This document shows positions 52,156 to 61,313 of a stretch of 64,000 nucleotides of DNA, piece by piece. How positions within the stretch are numbered: position 1 is the first letter of the stretch; every line of letters starts with the position of its first letter. The position numbers were made by a program, and so were the translations under genes. This DNA is from Firmicutes bacterium UBA6806 (GTDB taxonomy: Bacteria; Bacillota; Clostridia; Peptostreptococcales; Acidaminobacteraceae): NCBI GenBank assembly GCA_002452745.1, contig DKFC01000035.1, positions 14,062-78,061 of the forward strand. The letters run 5' to 3'. The notes below the pieces were generated by a model, which was not told the origin of the DNA, did not search any database, and was given only the letters and a program-made list of their open reading frames with translations.

Positions 52156-53328
52156 ATGGGGCGTTGGCGAAACAGGATCGTAATGGGGATAATCTTTTTT
52201 TTGATGATTTCTGCCCTTATGTCTGGCAGTAGAGAACTCTATTATCTTTTTTTCGTGGCGGTCTTGTTCAGACTGGTGATGCATTTAATTCTCGTGCACA
52301 ATTATAAAAATCTCTTCATTATTTTCTATAGCAGTGCTAATAAAATAGAGACAGGTGAGCATGTAAATGTAGAGTACAAGGTCTCAAACACTAGTTTTTT
52401 ACCAATTCCACATGCGAAAATTGAGTTTTTTATCAGCGAAAAATTTGATGTTGGCTCATCGCTAAAGGAGATTGCATACTTTAAAAATTATCAGATGATT
52501 AATTTTTCCAAAGAGATTGTCTGTAAGTACAGAGGCTATTACAAACTTGGAAAGGCAAAGGTGGAAATATATGATCCCATGTTGCTCAGTTCAAGGGAAA
52601 TCGTCTTTGACAAAGAGATTGATCTCATAGTGAGGCCCAAAGTACATTCGGTAGCATCATTTTTAAAAGATACAAATGACCTTCATGGAACGATGAAGTC
52701 ACATGAGAAAACAGAAGAAGACAGAACCAATATTGCGAATATTAGACCTTTTGAGCGAGGCGATCAGCTTAAGAACATTCACTGGAAGCTCACTGCAAAG
52801 ACGGGTGAACTTCAGACGAAGGTGTTTGAACAGACATTAAGTGCCAGATTCTTTATCGTTTTAAATGGAAGCAGTAGCCAGTTTAAAGATGGTATGCGTT
52901 TTGAGGATGAGGAGGAGATGGTATCATGCTGTGCTTCTTATGTAAAAGATGCTCTTCAGAACGGTGTGCAGACAAGACTCATGATGACGGATATCCACAA
53001 CACGTTCATAGAGGTGAAAGACAGCTCAGATTTTGAAAATGTAATTGAGAGCTTAACAGGCTTTGAATCCAATGGAGAACTTGATTTTGTAAGCAGTTTA
53101 CAACAGCTTATGTTGCAAAGTGGAAGGCAGAATACATTTTATCTCATCACTTATTCTGTGGACAGAACCCTTCTCGATTTCTTGGATGCATCTCATAAAC
53201 GTGGATTTGTTTTTAAGCTGATGGTTTTTAGAAGCAAATCATCAACTGGCCCAGAACTGTTGAGTCATATAGAGCGTTCACAGTTGGATATTCAGTTTAG
53301 AGAAAGGGATGTGATGAAGTATGAGTAG
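52156..53328 (+). CDS. DUF58 protein with N-terminal membrane anchor
   Basis: 390 aa. Two membrane segments near the N-terminus (about 8-46) are followed by a beta-rich region and the DUF58 core. It contains RPFERGDQLKNIHWKLTAKTGELQTKVFEQ (about 196-225), the family signature, then a von Willebrand A-like region. The partner of MoxR ATPases. It starts 2 bp after the ATPase gene and overlaps the transglutaminase gene by 8 bp. Confidence 0.88.
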   Translation: MGRWRNRIVMGIIFFLMISALMSGSRELYYLFFVAVLFRLVMHLILVHNYKNLFIIFYSSANKIETGEHVNVEYKVSNTSFLPIPHAKIEFFISEKFDVGSSLKEIAYFKNYQMINFSKEIVCKYRGYYKLGKAKVEIYDPMLLSSREIVFDKEIDLIVRPKVHSVASFLKDTNDLHGTMKSHEKTEEDRTNIANIRPFERGDQLKNIHWKLTAKTGELQTKVFEQTLSARFFIVLNGSSSQFKDGMRFEDEEEMVSCCASYVKDALQNGVQTRLMMTDIHNTFIEVKDSSDFENVIESLTGFESNGELDFVSSLQQLMLQSGRQNTFYLITYSVDRTLLDFLDASHKRGFVFKLMVFRSKSSTGPELLSHIERSQLDIQFRERDVMKYE

Positions 53329-55672
53329 AAAATATCAGCTATTTTCTAGTTTTTTCATTTATGCCTCTTTACTCATGCTGTTAAATCACTTTATCGGATA
53401 CCCGTTAGAGGGTCTGGCGTTTTTAGGGTTGGCAATTTTAAGTTATTCGGCGATATTTTTACTTGTAATGTGGCGAAAATGGGTGGCTAGGACTTTGGTG
53501 GCGCTTTTGATTTTGCTCTTGCTCCTATATGGGGCAGATGCCCTTTTGAAAAGTGTCTTTGGAGATGAACTCGTCTTTGATGGCAATCGGATAAGCAGAC
53601 CAGAGGTATCTACTGATGTTGACGTAAATTCAGAAGGACTGAGACTAGAGGAAGGTCATACTGCGGGCGCTATTTTTTATATACGTATTCATCAGTTGAA
53701 ACAGCAGTTGGATTTTGAGAGGGCTGCCCCTTTTTTCAAATGGCTTTTCAGCAGGGCAAATCAAGATGATAAAACAGAAAACCCTCTTTATGAAAGCATA
53801 TATTTCTTAGGTGCAGCGACGTTGCTGTCGCTCTTGGTGATGTTGATTACGCACTATAAGTATAGTAAATACCTTCTTTTAGCTCCCATTGTGGCATTTG
53901 TGTTTATGTGGTATGGCTATGTGGATTTACCAAGAAAAATATATGCGGCTTATTTTATATCCGTATTTGCATTTTTTGTATTGGATGGACAGGCAAAGTT
54001 GAAGTCCAAAGCACCTTTATACAGTCATGCTCACTATGATTCGGGAAGGCTCTTCCAATATGCACTGGCTTTGGGGATGGGCGTCATAGCCCTTGCAACT
54101 GTTCTCACAGTCATATTTCCCCTTGAAGGGTTTAATCGCATCGCCGATCCACTGATGCCGAATCTCTGGGGCGGGAGATCTAGCTACGGTGGTGGTAGTG
54201 TCAAGATGTACTCCTTAAACGACACCCCTTTTCAATCCAATGAAAATGCTCTGGGTGGCCCTATTATGGGAATAGATCGAGAGACGGTACTCTTCAAGAT
54301 CAAAGTGGAAGATGGTATAAAATCGCCCCTTTATTTAAAGGGAAATGTAAAAGATTACTACGACGGTTATCGTTGGCTCAGTCATGCCAACACCTATAAA
54401 AATCAATTTGAATTTTATAGTGGAAGTGAAGAAAATCAAGGGCTTGTAAAATCTGATGCGGTTCAGAAAATAAGGGGAACCATTGAACTTGAATCCCTTA
54501 AAACCATAACGCTCTTTGCGCCAATGGGCCTTTATGATACCAGTTTGGGCAATAAAGTATATGTATCTGTGGACAATGAGGCCTTTTACAAGTCTGGTGC
54601 ATTTATAAGTTATTTGAAGTCGTATGATTTTTCAGCAACGGGAAAAGATTATAGTCTATCCGACGAGGTGGATTACTTGCAGCTACCTTCAAATATGGAT
54701 CAAGGGCTTTTGCAGCTCTCTAAAAATCTTGGGAATTATGGGTATACAGATTCTGAAAAGATGGTTATTATGACGACGTTTCTTCTAAAAAATTATCGGT
54801 ATACGCTCTACCCACCGCCTTATTCAAAAGATCGGGAGTTTGTTTCAAAATTTATTTTTGAGACCCGAGAAGGATACTGTACTTATTTTGCCTCTGCATT
54901 GACGGTGATGGCGAGGATTAATGAAATCCCAGCGAGGTATGTGGAGGGATTCAGAGTCGATCCAGGAAATGAGGATGAAGATGGGTTTGCAAACGTGACT
55001 GAAGGTGAGGCACATGCGTGGTGTGAGGTCTATTTAGAGGGAAAGGGATGGGTTATCTTCGAAAGTACACCTGCTTATGTAGAAAATGATTTGACGATAG
55101 ACAAGCGGACGACAGAGGCTTTGGAAACCGTTTCAGAGGAGAGTTCTTCCATTTTACCGGTTTTGGATGAAGAGGTCAGCGATTTTAAAGAATCTATGCT
55201 TGAAGAGAACATGATTATAGGAGATGATGGTGGAGGCAGTGGTTATGTGTACAGTGAAGTCGCTGATAAAACTCAAACGAGGTTTTGGATTTATTTAGGG
55301 AGTGTCTTATTTTTATTTGCCATTGGCACTGCATTTATATACAATAGGTCTTTGATTAGGCCAAATGGAACTCGGAAGAGACTGCTCAGGATGCTTCACT
55401 ATGTATTCTATCTCTTAAAGCGCATGAATCCGACGTGTGATCCAATCCCTGATTTACTCCTGACACATACATCTGCGACAATTTCAGAACAAGAGTTGAT
55501 TTTGGCGTATCTCTACAGTCAGAGAAACGTGTACTCTTCGGAGGAGACTCAAGCTCTGTCGAAATTGACAGGTAAGTTGATCTTTGAGCAGGAGAAGGCC
55601 CTTTCAAGCACAGTGGGATTTTTGACCAGTTGGCTTTTAAGGGGGTTCGGAATCCACAAAGTTTTAGGCTAA
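53321..55672 (+). CDS. membrane transglutaminase-like protein (TgpA/DUF3488 type)
   Basis: 783 aa. The N-terminal membrane block (about 8-75, 165-225, 245-270) is followed by an extracellular transglutaminase-like domain with REGYCTYFASALTVMARINE (catalytic Cys near 525), EGEAHAWCEVYLEGKGW (His near 565) and FESTP (acidic residue). A further membrane segment (about 648-668) and a cytosolic tail with a DUF4129-like helical part follow. Such proteins process or cross-link envelope proteins; the substrate is unknown. It closes the MoxR-DUF58-transglutaminase cassette set between rplI and dnaB. Confidence 0.88.
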   Translation: MSRKYQLFSSFFIYASLLMLLNHFIGYPLEGLAFLGLAILSYSAIFLLVMWRKWVARTLVALLILLLLLYGADALLKSVFGDELVFDGNRISRPEVSTDVDVNSEGLRLEEGHTAGAIFYIRIHQLKQQLDFERAAPFFKWLFSRANQDDKTENPLYESIYFLGAATLLSLLVMLITHYKYSKYLLLAPIVAFVFMWYGYVDLPRKIYAAYFISVFAFFVLDGQAKLKSKAPLYSHAHYDSGRLFQYALALGMGVIALATVLTVIFPLEGFNRIADPLMPNLWGGRSSYGGGSVKMYSLNDTPFQSNENALGGPIMGIDRETVLFKIKVEDGIKSPLYLKGNVKDYYDGYRWLSHANTYKNQFEFYSGSEENQGLVKSDAVQKIRGTIELESLKTITLFAPMGLYDTSLGNKVYVSVDNEAFYKSGAFISYLKSYDFSATGKDYSLSDEVDYLQLPSNMDQGLLQLSKNLGNYGYTDSEKMVIMTTFLLKNYRYTLYPPPYSKDREFVSKFIFETREGYCTYFASALTVMARINEIPARYVEGFRVDPGNEDEDGFANVTEGEAHAWCEVYLEGKGWVIFESTPAYVENDLTIDKRTTEALETVSEESSSILPVLDEEVSDFKESMLEENMIIGDDGGGSGYVYSEVADKTQTRFWIYLGSVLFLFAIGTAFIYNRSLIRPNGTRKRLLRMLHYVFYLLKRMNPTCDPIPDLLLTHTSATISEQELILAYLYSQRNVYSSEETQALSKLTGKLIFEQEKALSSTVGFLTSWLLRGFGIHKVLG

Positions 55673-55688
55673 TTTGGGGGATTCATGT

Positions 55689-55694
55689 TATAAT
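55689..55694 (+). promoter_or_regulatory. extended -10 promoter of dnaB
   Basis: TATAAT preceded by TG and one base (TGTTATAAT); no clear -35. It gives dnaB its own start site after the inserted cassette. Confidence 0.5.
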
Positions 55695-55735
55695 ATTAGG
55701 CGTATTATAGAATAAATAGTTGAGGTGAGAGGCAA

Positions 55736-57073
55736 ATGAACGTAAATTTAAAGACCATGCCGCATGATATAAATGCGGAACAAAGCGTTATCGGGTCTCT
55801 TCTTTTAGATAGTGATTTGATTGGAGATGTTTTGGAGACCATCACATACGATGAAGAATTTTATAATGAAGCTCATCGGGAGATCTTTAGAACCATCAAA
55901 TCCCTCTTTGCAGAGGGGAAAACTGTGGATTTGATAACGGTTTCAGATGAACTCATGAAAACCCAATTGCTTGAGACCGTTGGTGGATTCGAGTATTTGA
56001 CGGAACTTTCAGATGTTGGAACACTGATATCCAATGTTACAACCCATGCTAAGATCATACACGAAAAATACATTCTCAGAAGGTTGATAAAGTCTTCAAC
56101 GGACATTGTCGAAAAGGGATATAGCAACCAAGATGTGGAAGATTTAATTGAAGAAGCGGAGTACAACATCTTTGAGATTTCTCAAAATAAGAATAAAAAA
56201 GGATTTCAGGCGATTTCGGATGTTTTGCAGATCACCTATGATAAAATCGTCATGCTTCATGAAGACCCGAATGCCTTGACAGGGGTATCCACCGGATTTG
56301 AAGCCTTGGATGAGAAGACTTCTGGTTTCCAAAAGTCAGATCTCATTTTGATTGCTGCGAGGCCTTCCATGGGGAAAACGGCATTTGCCTTGAACCTTTG
56401 TCAATATGCGGCGGTAAATGAGAAGAAGAGCGTGGCCATTTTCAGTTTGGAAATGGCTGCAGACCAGCTTGTTCAGCGTCTTTTAAGTGCGCAGTCGCTG
56501 GTTTCAATTTCAGATATCAGATCTGGAAATATCCAAGATGATGACTGGTATAAACTAGCTAGAAGCAGCGCTCAGCTAGCGGAAGCAAAGATTTTTATAG
56601 ATGATACACCGGGGATTACAGTGGCGGAGGTCAGGAGTAAGTGCAGAAGACTGAAAATGAACCACGGATTGGATATGATTATGATAGACTACTTGCAGCT
56701 CATGTCAGGTGGTGGAAAAGTGGAGAGTAGGCAACAGGAAATTTCCACAATTTCACGATCCCTTAAACAGATTGGAAGAGAGATGCAGTGCCCTGTTATA
56801 GCACTCTCACAGTTATCCCGGGCTTCAGAGCTCAGAGCAGATCACAGGCCGATTTTATCTGACCTTCGTGAATCTGGCGCAATTGAGCAAGATGCCGACC
56901 TTGTTATGTTTCTCTACCGGGATGAGTATTATAACCCTGAAACAGTAGATGAGAAGCTCAAGGGAATTGGAGAGGTCATTATCGCCAAGCAGAGAAATGG
57001 TGAGACGGGGAAAGTGTATTTGGCGTGGCTTGGACAGTACACAAAATTTGCCAATACGTCTCAGATGAGGTGA
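55736..57073 (+). CDS. dnaB: replicative DNA helicase DnaB (DnaC in Bacillus)
   Basis: 445 aa, full length. The N-terminal helical domain starts with MPHDINAEQSVIGSLLLD. A linker follows, then the RecA-type motor: Walker A AARPSMGKTAFALN (near residue 200), FSLEMAADQLVQRLLS, Walker B MIMIDYLQLMSGG, and the sensor/arginine-finger region LSQLSRASELRADHRP. Position behind rplI is typical of Firmicutes. Confidence 0.97.
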   Translation: MNVNLKTMPHDINAEQSVIGSLLLDSDLIGDVLETITYDEEFYNEAHREIFRTIKSLFAEGKTVDLITVSDELMKTQLLETVGGFEYLTELSDVGTLISNVTTHAKIIHEKYILRRLIKSSTDIVEKGYSNQDVEDLIEEAEYNIFEISQNKNKKGFQAISDVLQITYDKIVMLHEDPNALTGVSTGFEALDEKTSGFQKSDLILIAARPSMGKTAFALNLCQYAAVNEKKSVAIFSLEMAADQLVQRLLSAQSLVSISDIRSGNIQDDDWYKLARSSAQLAEAKIFIDDTPGITVAEVRSKCRRLKMNHGLDMIMIDYLQLMSGGGKVESRQQEISTISRSLKQIGREMQCPVIALSQLSRASELRADHRPILSDLRESGAIEQDADLVMFLYRDEYYNPETVDEKLKGIGEVIIAKQRNGETGKVYLAWLGQYTKFANTSQMR

Positions 57074-57077
57074 TGAC

Positions 57078-57656
57078 ATGGTGCCTGTATTTCGAAAGTT
57101 CAAGCGGGAAGATGTGTACCAGTTTGCAAAGTGGGGAGAACACAGTGACCCGAGGTTTTATCAGTACAACTTTCCCTTTGAGACAAAGGCCGAATTTGAC
57201 GATTGGTATGAGATGAAACAGAAGTGGATTTTTAGGAAAGTCTATGGCTTATTTTTGGATGACTATCCACTGGGATTCATAACAATCAAAAATATCAATT
57301 GGTTTAAAAAACAGGCAGAACTGGGGATTGCCATAGATCCAAACCATTTAAACGAGGGATATGGCGCTCAGCTTCTCGAGGCCTATTTAGAGTATGTCTT
57401 TAGGGTTTATCCCATTGAGAAAATGGCACTTAGAGTGGCAGTTTTCAATGAGCGTGCGAAAGCCTGCTATGAAAAAGTTGGATTCAGAGAGGTTAGAAGG
57501 CAGATAGAAGTGTTTGAGGAACAGGGCTATAAAGACATTGTATTGGACGCATACCCAGATTTATTTCAGCTTGTGTATGGCGAGCTGTGCACGGAGTTCA
57601 TCACTATGGTTGTCGAAAAGCGGGTGTTTTTAAGCGAAAGACAATCAGCGGAATAA
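57078..57656 (+). CDS. GNAT family acetyltransferase
   Basis: 192 aa. RimJ/RimL-like: VFRKFKREDVYQFAKWGEH at the N-terminus, ELGIAIDPNHLNEGYGAQLLEAYLEYVF (acetyl-CoA site, about 81-108) and VAVFNERAKACYEKVGFREV (about 118-137). It starts 4 bp after the dnaB stop with AGGTGATGAC as ribosome site. Acceptor unknown. Confidence 0.87.
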   Translation: MVPVFRKFKREDVYQFAKWGEHSDPRFYQYNFPFETKAEFDDWYEMKQKWIFRKVYGLFLDDYPLGFITIKNINWFKKQAELGIAIDPNHLNEGYGAQLLEAYLEYVFRVYPIEKMALRVAVFNERAKACYEKVGFREVRRQIEVFEEQGYKDIVLDAYPDLFQLVYGELCTEFITMVVEKRVFLSERQSAE

Positions 57657-57677
57657 AATAAAAAAAATGAAAGTATA

Positions 57678-57704
57678 AAACAGGTTGTTGAACAGCCTGT
57701 TTTT
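57678..57704 (+). terminator. terminator after the GNAT gene
   Basis: AAACAGGTTGT pairs with ACAGCCTGTTT (one mismatch-type G-T pair) around a TGA loop; T-run follows. Confidence 0.85.
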
Positions 57705-57811
57705 GTTATCCCATTAATCTGTGGGGCTTAAATTGCCCATCCGATAGAGTGAGTGTAAAAAATAGGAAAATACGCCGATGTTATTTGTCAGAAAATTTAG
57801 AAAAAATAATA

Positions 57812-57840
57812 TTGACATAATTATGACTATATGTTAATAA
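57812..57840 (+). promoter_or_regulatory. probable promoter of the iclR operon
   Basis: TTGACA at 57812-57817 with a weak AT-rich -10 (TAATAA) 17 bp later. A poor -10 would fit a regulated promoter. Confidence 0.45.
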
Positions 57841-57848
57841 ATATGTAA

Positions 57849-57884
57849 GTTCAGCATACGAACTTATGTTCATATTATGAACTT
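57849..57884. promoter_or_regulatory. tandem operator-like repeats before the IclR-type gene
   Basis: Two copies of a 19-bp unit GTTCA-N6-GAACTT: GTTCAGCATACGAACTT at 57849-57865 and GTTCATATTATGAACTT at 57868-57884. Each is an inverted repeat; the second is a perfect palindrome GTTCATA-T-TATGAAC. They lie between promoter and ribosome site, as expected for autorepression by the IclR-type protein. Confidence 0.75.
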
Positions 57885-57901
57885 GCCATGAGGAGGTTTA
57901 A

Positions 57902-58654
57902 ATGGAGTCGAAGTTAACGGCAATCAGCAAGTCTATTTTAGTTTTGAAGGTTTTGGCGGAACCACCCTTTGCGTATTCTGTGCTCGAAATCAGTGAAAAG
58001 CTATCATTGAATCGAACGACAGTCCACAGGATACTCTCTGAGTTTCAAGATGCTTTTATTGTTGTACAGAACGCGGACAAGAAGTACACAATAGGTCCGG
58101 AACTATATCATATTGGTTCAAAGTATCTATATCGGGAGAAGGGGTTCAATCGAATCAAAGAGATTGTGGACAAGGTTGCCATACAGCTAAAGCAGAATAT
58201 AGGTTATACTGTCATCGACAAGGGGCGGATTATAAATCTATATGAATCAGAATTGACCATGCCAGTGAAGATAACTTATGAACATGGCTCTTTTTTTCCG
58301 ATTCACTGCGGGGCTTACGGAAAGACCATTATGGCACATGTGGAACCGCATGAAGTTTTAGAGACAATTGTGAATAGTACATCACTTGAAAAGAGAACTT
58401 CCAAGACGATTACAGATCCCAAACTGCTTTTGGAGGAATATGAGAAAATTCGAAAGCAGGGATACGGAATCAGCGACGAAGAGAACATGCCGGGGGCATA
58501 TGGTGTGGGCGTGCCTGTTTTTACAAGTGATGGAACTATACACGGCTGCCTTGGATTGGCAGCTTTTAAAGAGACTTTTGACGGATCACAGCTGGAGTTT
58601 TATATTAAGGTTTTAAAGAAAGGCGCAAGGGAGATTTCCAAGTATATTGTATAG
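57902..58654 (+). CDS. IclR family transcriptional regulator
   Basis: 250 aa. N-terminal winged HTH (about 9-70, YSVLEISEKLSLNRTTVHRILSEF). The IclR effector-binding domain (about 78-250) contains HCGAYGKTIMAH (near 139), YGISDEENMPGAYGVGVPVF (near 190) and GCLGLAAFKETF. The effector is probably an acyl amino acid or product of the operon. AGGAGG precedes the ATG. It overlaps the longest reading of the next gene but not its likely start at 58684. Confidence 0.93.
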   Translation: MESKLTAISKSILVLKVLAEPPFAYSVLEISEKLSLNRTTVHRILSEFQDAFIVVQNADKKYTIGPELYHIGSKYLYREKGFNRIKEIVDKVAIQLKQNIGYTVIDKGRIINLYESELTMPVKITYEHGSFFPIHCGAYGKTIMAHVEPHEVLETIVNSTSLEKRTSKTITDPKLLLEEYEKIRKQGYGISDEENMPGAYGVGVPVFTSDGTIHGCLGLAAFKETFDGSQLEFYIKVLKKGAREISKYIV

Positions 58655-58683
58655 TGCCTTTCAACTATGCTGAGGAGGGGAAT

Positions 58684-60093
58684 ATGAGTAAGGAAGTTTC
58701 AAAATCGAAGTTTAAAATACCTCACACGTACGTCATCCTGTTTTCCGTGATTCTTATTATGGCATTATTGACTTATATCATACCAGCCGGTGTCTTTGAG
58801 CGAGTGGAAGATCCTAACACTGGTAGAATGGTAGTAGATCCAGCTTCATTTCATGCTGTGGAGCAAAGTCCTATTCATTTCTTCGATTTATTTCAATCAA
58901 TTCCAAATGGGATGAAAGAGGCGTCAAGCATCATCTTCTTTATATTTATAGTGGGTGGTTCATTTCAAATCATTACTGGAACAGGTGCGATAGAGGCTGG
59001 CATCAGCAGAATTGCACTGGGGCTAAAAGGCAAGGACAAGTTGATGATTCCAATCTTTTTAGCGCTCTTTTCCATCTTTGGCGCCACAATTGGGATGGCG
59101 GAGGAGGCCATTGTCTTCGTTCCAATTGGGATTGCGCTGGCAAGGGCACTGGGATACGATGCCCTTGTGGGAACAGCCATGATTTCTCTTGGAGCGGCTT
59201 GTGGATTCAGTTCAGGTTTTATGAACCCATTTACAGTGGGGGTTGCACAGGGAATTGCAGAACTCCCGCTCTTTTCGGGGATTCAGATGAGGTTTGCCGT
59301 TCTTGCTGTAATGCTGGTGGTCACGACAGCTTATTTGCTTAGATACGGGCATAAGGTCAAAGAAGACCCAAGTTACAGCTTTGTCAGAGAATTGGAACTT
59401 GAAGAAAAGCATAAAGTCATAGATTTATCAGATATTCCAGCGTTTGAAAAACAGCATTATTTGGTTCTATTGACCCTTTTAATTGGATTTGGATTTATCA
59501 TATACGGTGTTTTTGAAAAGGGCTGGTATATAACTGAAATTGCATCGGCATTTTTGGCAATGGGGATTATTGGCGGGCTTCTCGGCAAAATGGGACCAAG
59601 TGATATTTCAAAAGAATTTGTGGAAGGTGCAAGGGGCATCGTCTTTGGCGCATTAGTCGTTGGGATTGCAAGGGGCATCCTAGTGATTATGCAAGATGGT
59701 TCAATTATTGACTCAATTATAAATGGCCTGGCAAATGGTATACAGAGTATGCCAAAATCAGTGGCTGTCTTGGGAATGTACATCGTACAAGTCATCATCA
59801 ATTTCTTTATCCCATCGGGAAGTGGACAAGCTGCTGCAACCATGCCAATCATGGTTCCGCTGTCAGATGTGTTAAACATCAATCGACAAGTGGCAGTTAT
59901 GGCATATCAGTTTGGAGATGGTTTCACAAATTCAATTATTCCAACATCTGCCGCATTAATGGGCGTTTTATCAGTGGCTAAGATATCTTATGAAAAATGG
60001 GTTAAATTCCTATGGCCATTGATGCTTATCTGGATTGGAATTGGCGGGATCTTCTTAATTATCGCCAACATAACCAATTATGGACCTTTCTAA
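58684..60093 (+). CDS. YfcC/DcuC-type carboxylate or amino-acid transporter
   Basis: 469 aa from ATG 58684, with AGGAGGGG at 58672-58679; a GTG at 58654 is in frame but lacks a ribosome site. There are about 11-12 membrane segments. IPHTYVILFSVILIMALLTYIIPAGVFER at the N-terminus is the YfcC signature. GATIGMAEEAIVFVPIGIALARALGYDALVG near 130 and FFIPSGSGQAAATMPIMVPLSD near 365 are conserved. The neighbouring hydrolases suggest it imports N-acyl amino acids or dipeptides. Confidence 0.88.
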   Translation: MSKEVSKSKFKIPHTYVILFSVILIMALLTYIIPAGVFERVEDPNTGRMVVDPASFHAVEQSPIHFFDLFQSIPNGMKEASSIIFFIFIVGGSFQIITGTGAIEAGISRIALGLKGKDKLMIPIFLALFSIFGATIGMAEEAIVFVPIGIALARALGYDALVGTAMISLGAACGFSSGFMNPFTVGVAQGIAELPLFSGIQMRFAVLAVMLVVTTAYLLRYGHKVKEDPSYSFVRELELEEKHKVIDLSDIPAFEKQHYLVLLTLLIGFGFIIYGVFEKGWYITEIASAFLAMGIIGGLLGKMGPSDISKEFVEGARGIVFGALVVGIARGILVIMQDGSIIDSIINGLANGIQSMPKSVAVLGMYIVQVIINFFIPSGSGQAAATMPIMVPLSDVLNINRQVAVMAYQFGDGFTNSIIPTSAALMGVLSVAKISYEKWVKFLWPLMLIWIGIGGIFLIIANITNYGPF

Positions 60094-60115
60094 AGTGACA
60101 AACTGGGGGCATAAA

Positions 60116-61309
60116 TTGAATTATAAAGATTTTTACAGTGAACAGGAAGTAATCGACTTGGCAAGGGCACTCGTGCAATTGCCAAGTCATAAAGATACGC
60201 CAGGTAGAGAATGTGAAGTGGCGACTTATATCAAAGACTACTGTGAACGGGCAGGACTTCTTGTGACAACAGAATCTGTGGATGGAGAGCGATTCAATGT
60301 CTACGTGACCCTTAAGGGAAAGACTTCGGAGAGGGCGATTCTGTTTAACGGTCACATGGACACCGTTCCCCCATATAAGATGACCATAGATCCCTTTGAA
60401 GCGATAGTGAAAGATGGGTACTTATGGGGGCGAGGGTGCAATGATATGAAGGGGGCGCTTGCCAGTATGATTATCGCAATGCTGGCGATTCAGCGATCTG
60501 GAAAACGCCTTGAAGGCGATGTGATTTTAACCGCAGTGGTTGGGGAAGAAGAGAACAGCGATGGAACAGAAACTGTCGTTTTAAGCAAGCTCAAAGCAGA
60601 AGCTGCCATTGTGGGAGAACCCTCTAATTATGAATATGCAATTGGGCATAGAGGGCTTGAATGGCTTGAATTTCGATTCAAGGGGAAGGCAGCTCATGGC
60701 GGCGTTCCCAAAGAGGGGATCAATGCAATATCACAGGCGGCCAAATTCATAACCTGTGTGGAAACAGAGCTGATGCCTCAATTGGAGCTTAGGCTAAACG
60801 AATACATGGGCCCATCCGTGTTGAACTTTGGCAAAATAACAGGTGGAACCCAGCCTTCTACAGTTGCAGATGAATGCACGTTGCAACTTGATCGGCGGTA
60901 TATTATCGGTGAAAGTGTGGAATCCGTATTGGCGGAGTTTCAGGATTTAATAGATAAACTCAAATGGGAAGACCCAACTTTTTTATGTGAGATGGTGCGT
61001 ATGCCATCAAATTTGATGAATCATTTCGACCATATGTACCATTTCACATCCCCTAATGAAACCATTGTAAAAACAGTTGACAAGGTTCTTGAAGCCCATC
61101 TTGCCAGAAAACCTGAAATCACTAGGAAAAGAGGCTGGACAGATGCCGCGACGCTCTCTTACTATGGGCAAATTCCAACGGTTATAACAGGGCCGGGGGA
61201 CATAGCAGCATCCCATACAGCGGACGAGAAAATAAGCATTCAGTCAATGGTTGACTACGTGAAAATATATGCAGAAATAGCAGTGCAATTTTTAGAAGCG
61301 GGAAGGTGA
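60116..61309 (+). CDS. M20 family metallohydrolase (ArgE/DapE type)
   Basis: 397 aa from TTG 60116 (GGGGG 6 bp upstream). An ATG at 60080 would overlap the transporter gene and lacks a ribosome site. The metal site is kept: FNGHMDTVPP (His, Asp), GRGCNDMKGALASM, GEEENSDGT (catalytic Glu-Glu) and VGEPSN, and the C-terminal His is in ASHTADE. The dimerisation domain (about 180-290) starts with HRGLEWLEFRFKGKAAHGG. It likely removes acyl groups from N-acyl amino acids. Similar to acetylornithine deacetylases, but without arginine genes nearby. Confidence 0.88.
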   Translation: MNYKDFYSEQEVIDLARALVQLPSHKDTPGRECEVATYIKDYCERAGLLVTTESVDGERFNVYVTLKGKTSERAILFNGHMDTVPPYKMTIDPFEAIVKDGYLWGRGCNDMKGALASMIIAMLAIQRSGKRLEGDVILTAVVGEEENSDGTETVVLSKLKAEAAIVGEPSNYEYAIGHRGLEWLEFRFKGKAAHGGVPKEGINAISQAAKFITCVETELMPQLELRLNEYMGPSVLNFGKITGGTQPSTVADECTLQLDRRYIIGESVESVLAEFQDLIDKLKWEDPTFLCEMVRMPSNLMNHFDHMYHFTSPNETIVKTVDKVLEAHLARKPEITRKRGWTDAATLSYYGQIPTVITGPGDIAASHTADEKISIQSMVDYVKIYAEIAVQFLEAGR

Positions 61310-61313
61310 TGGC

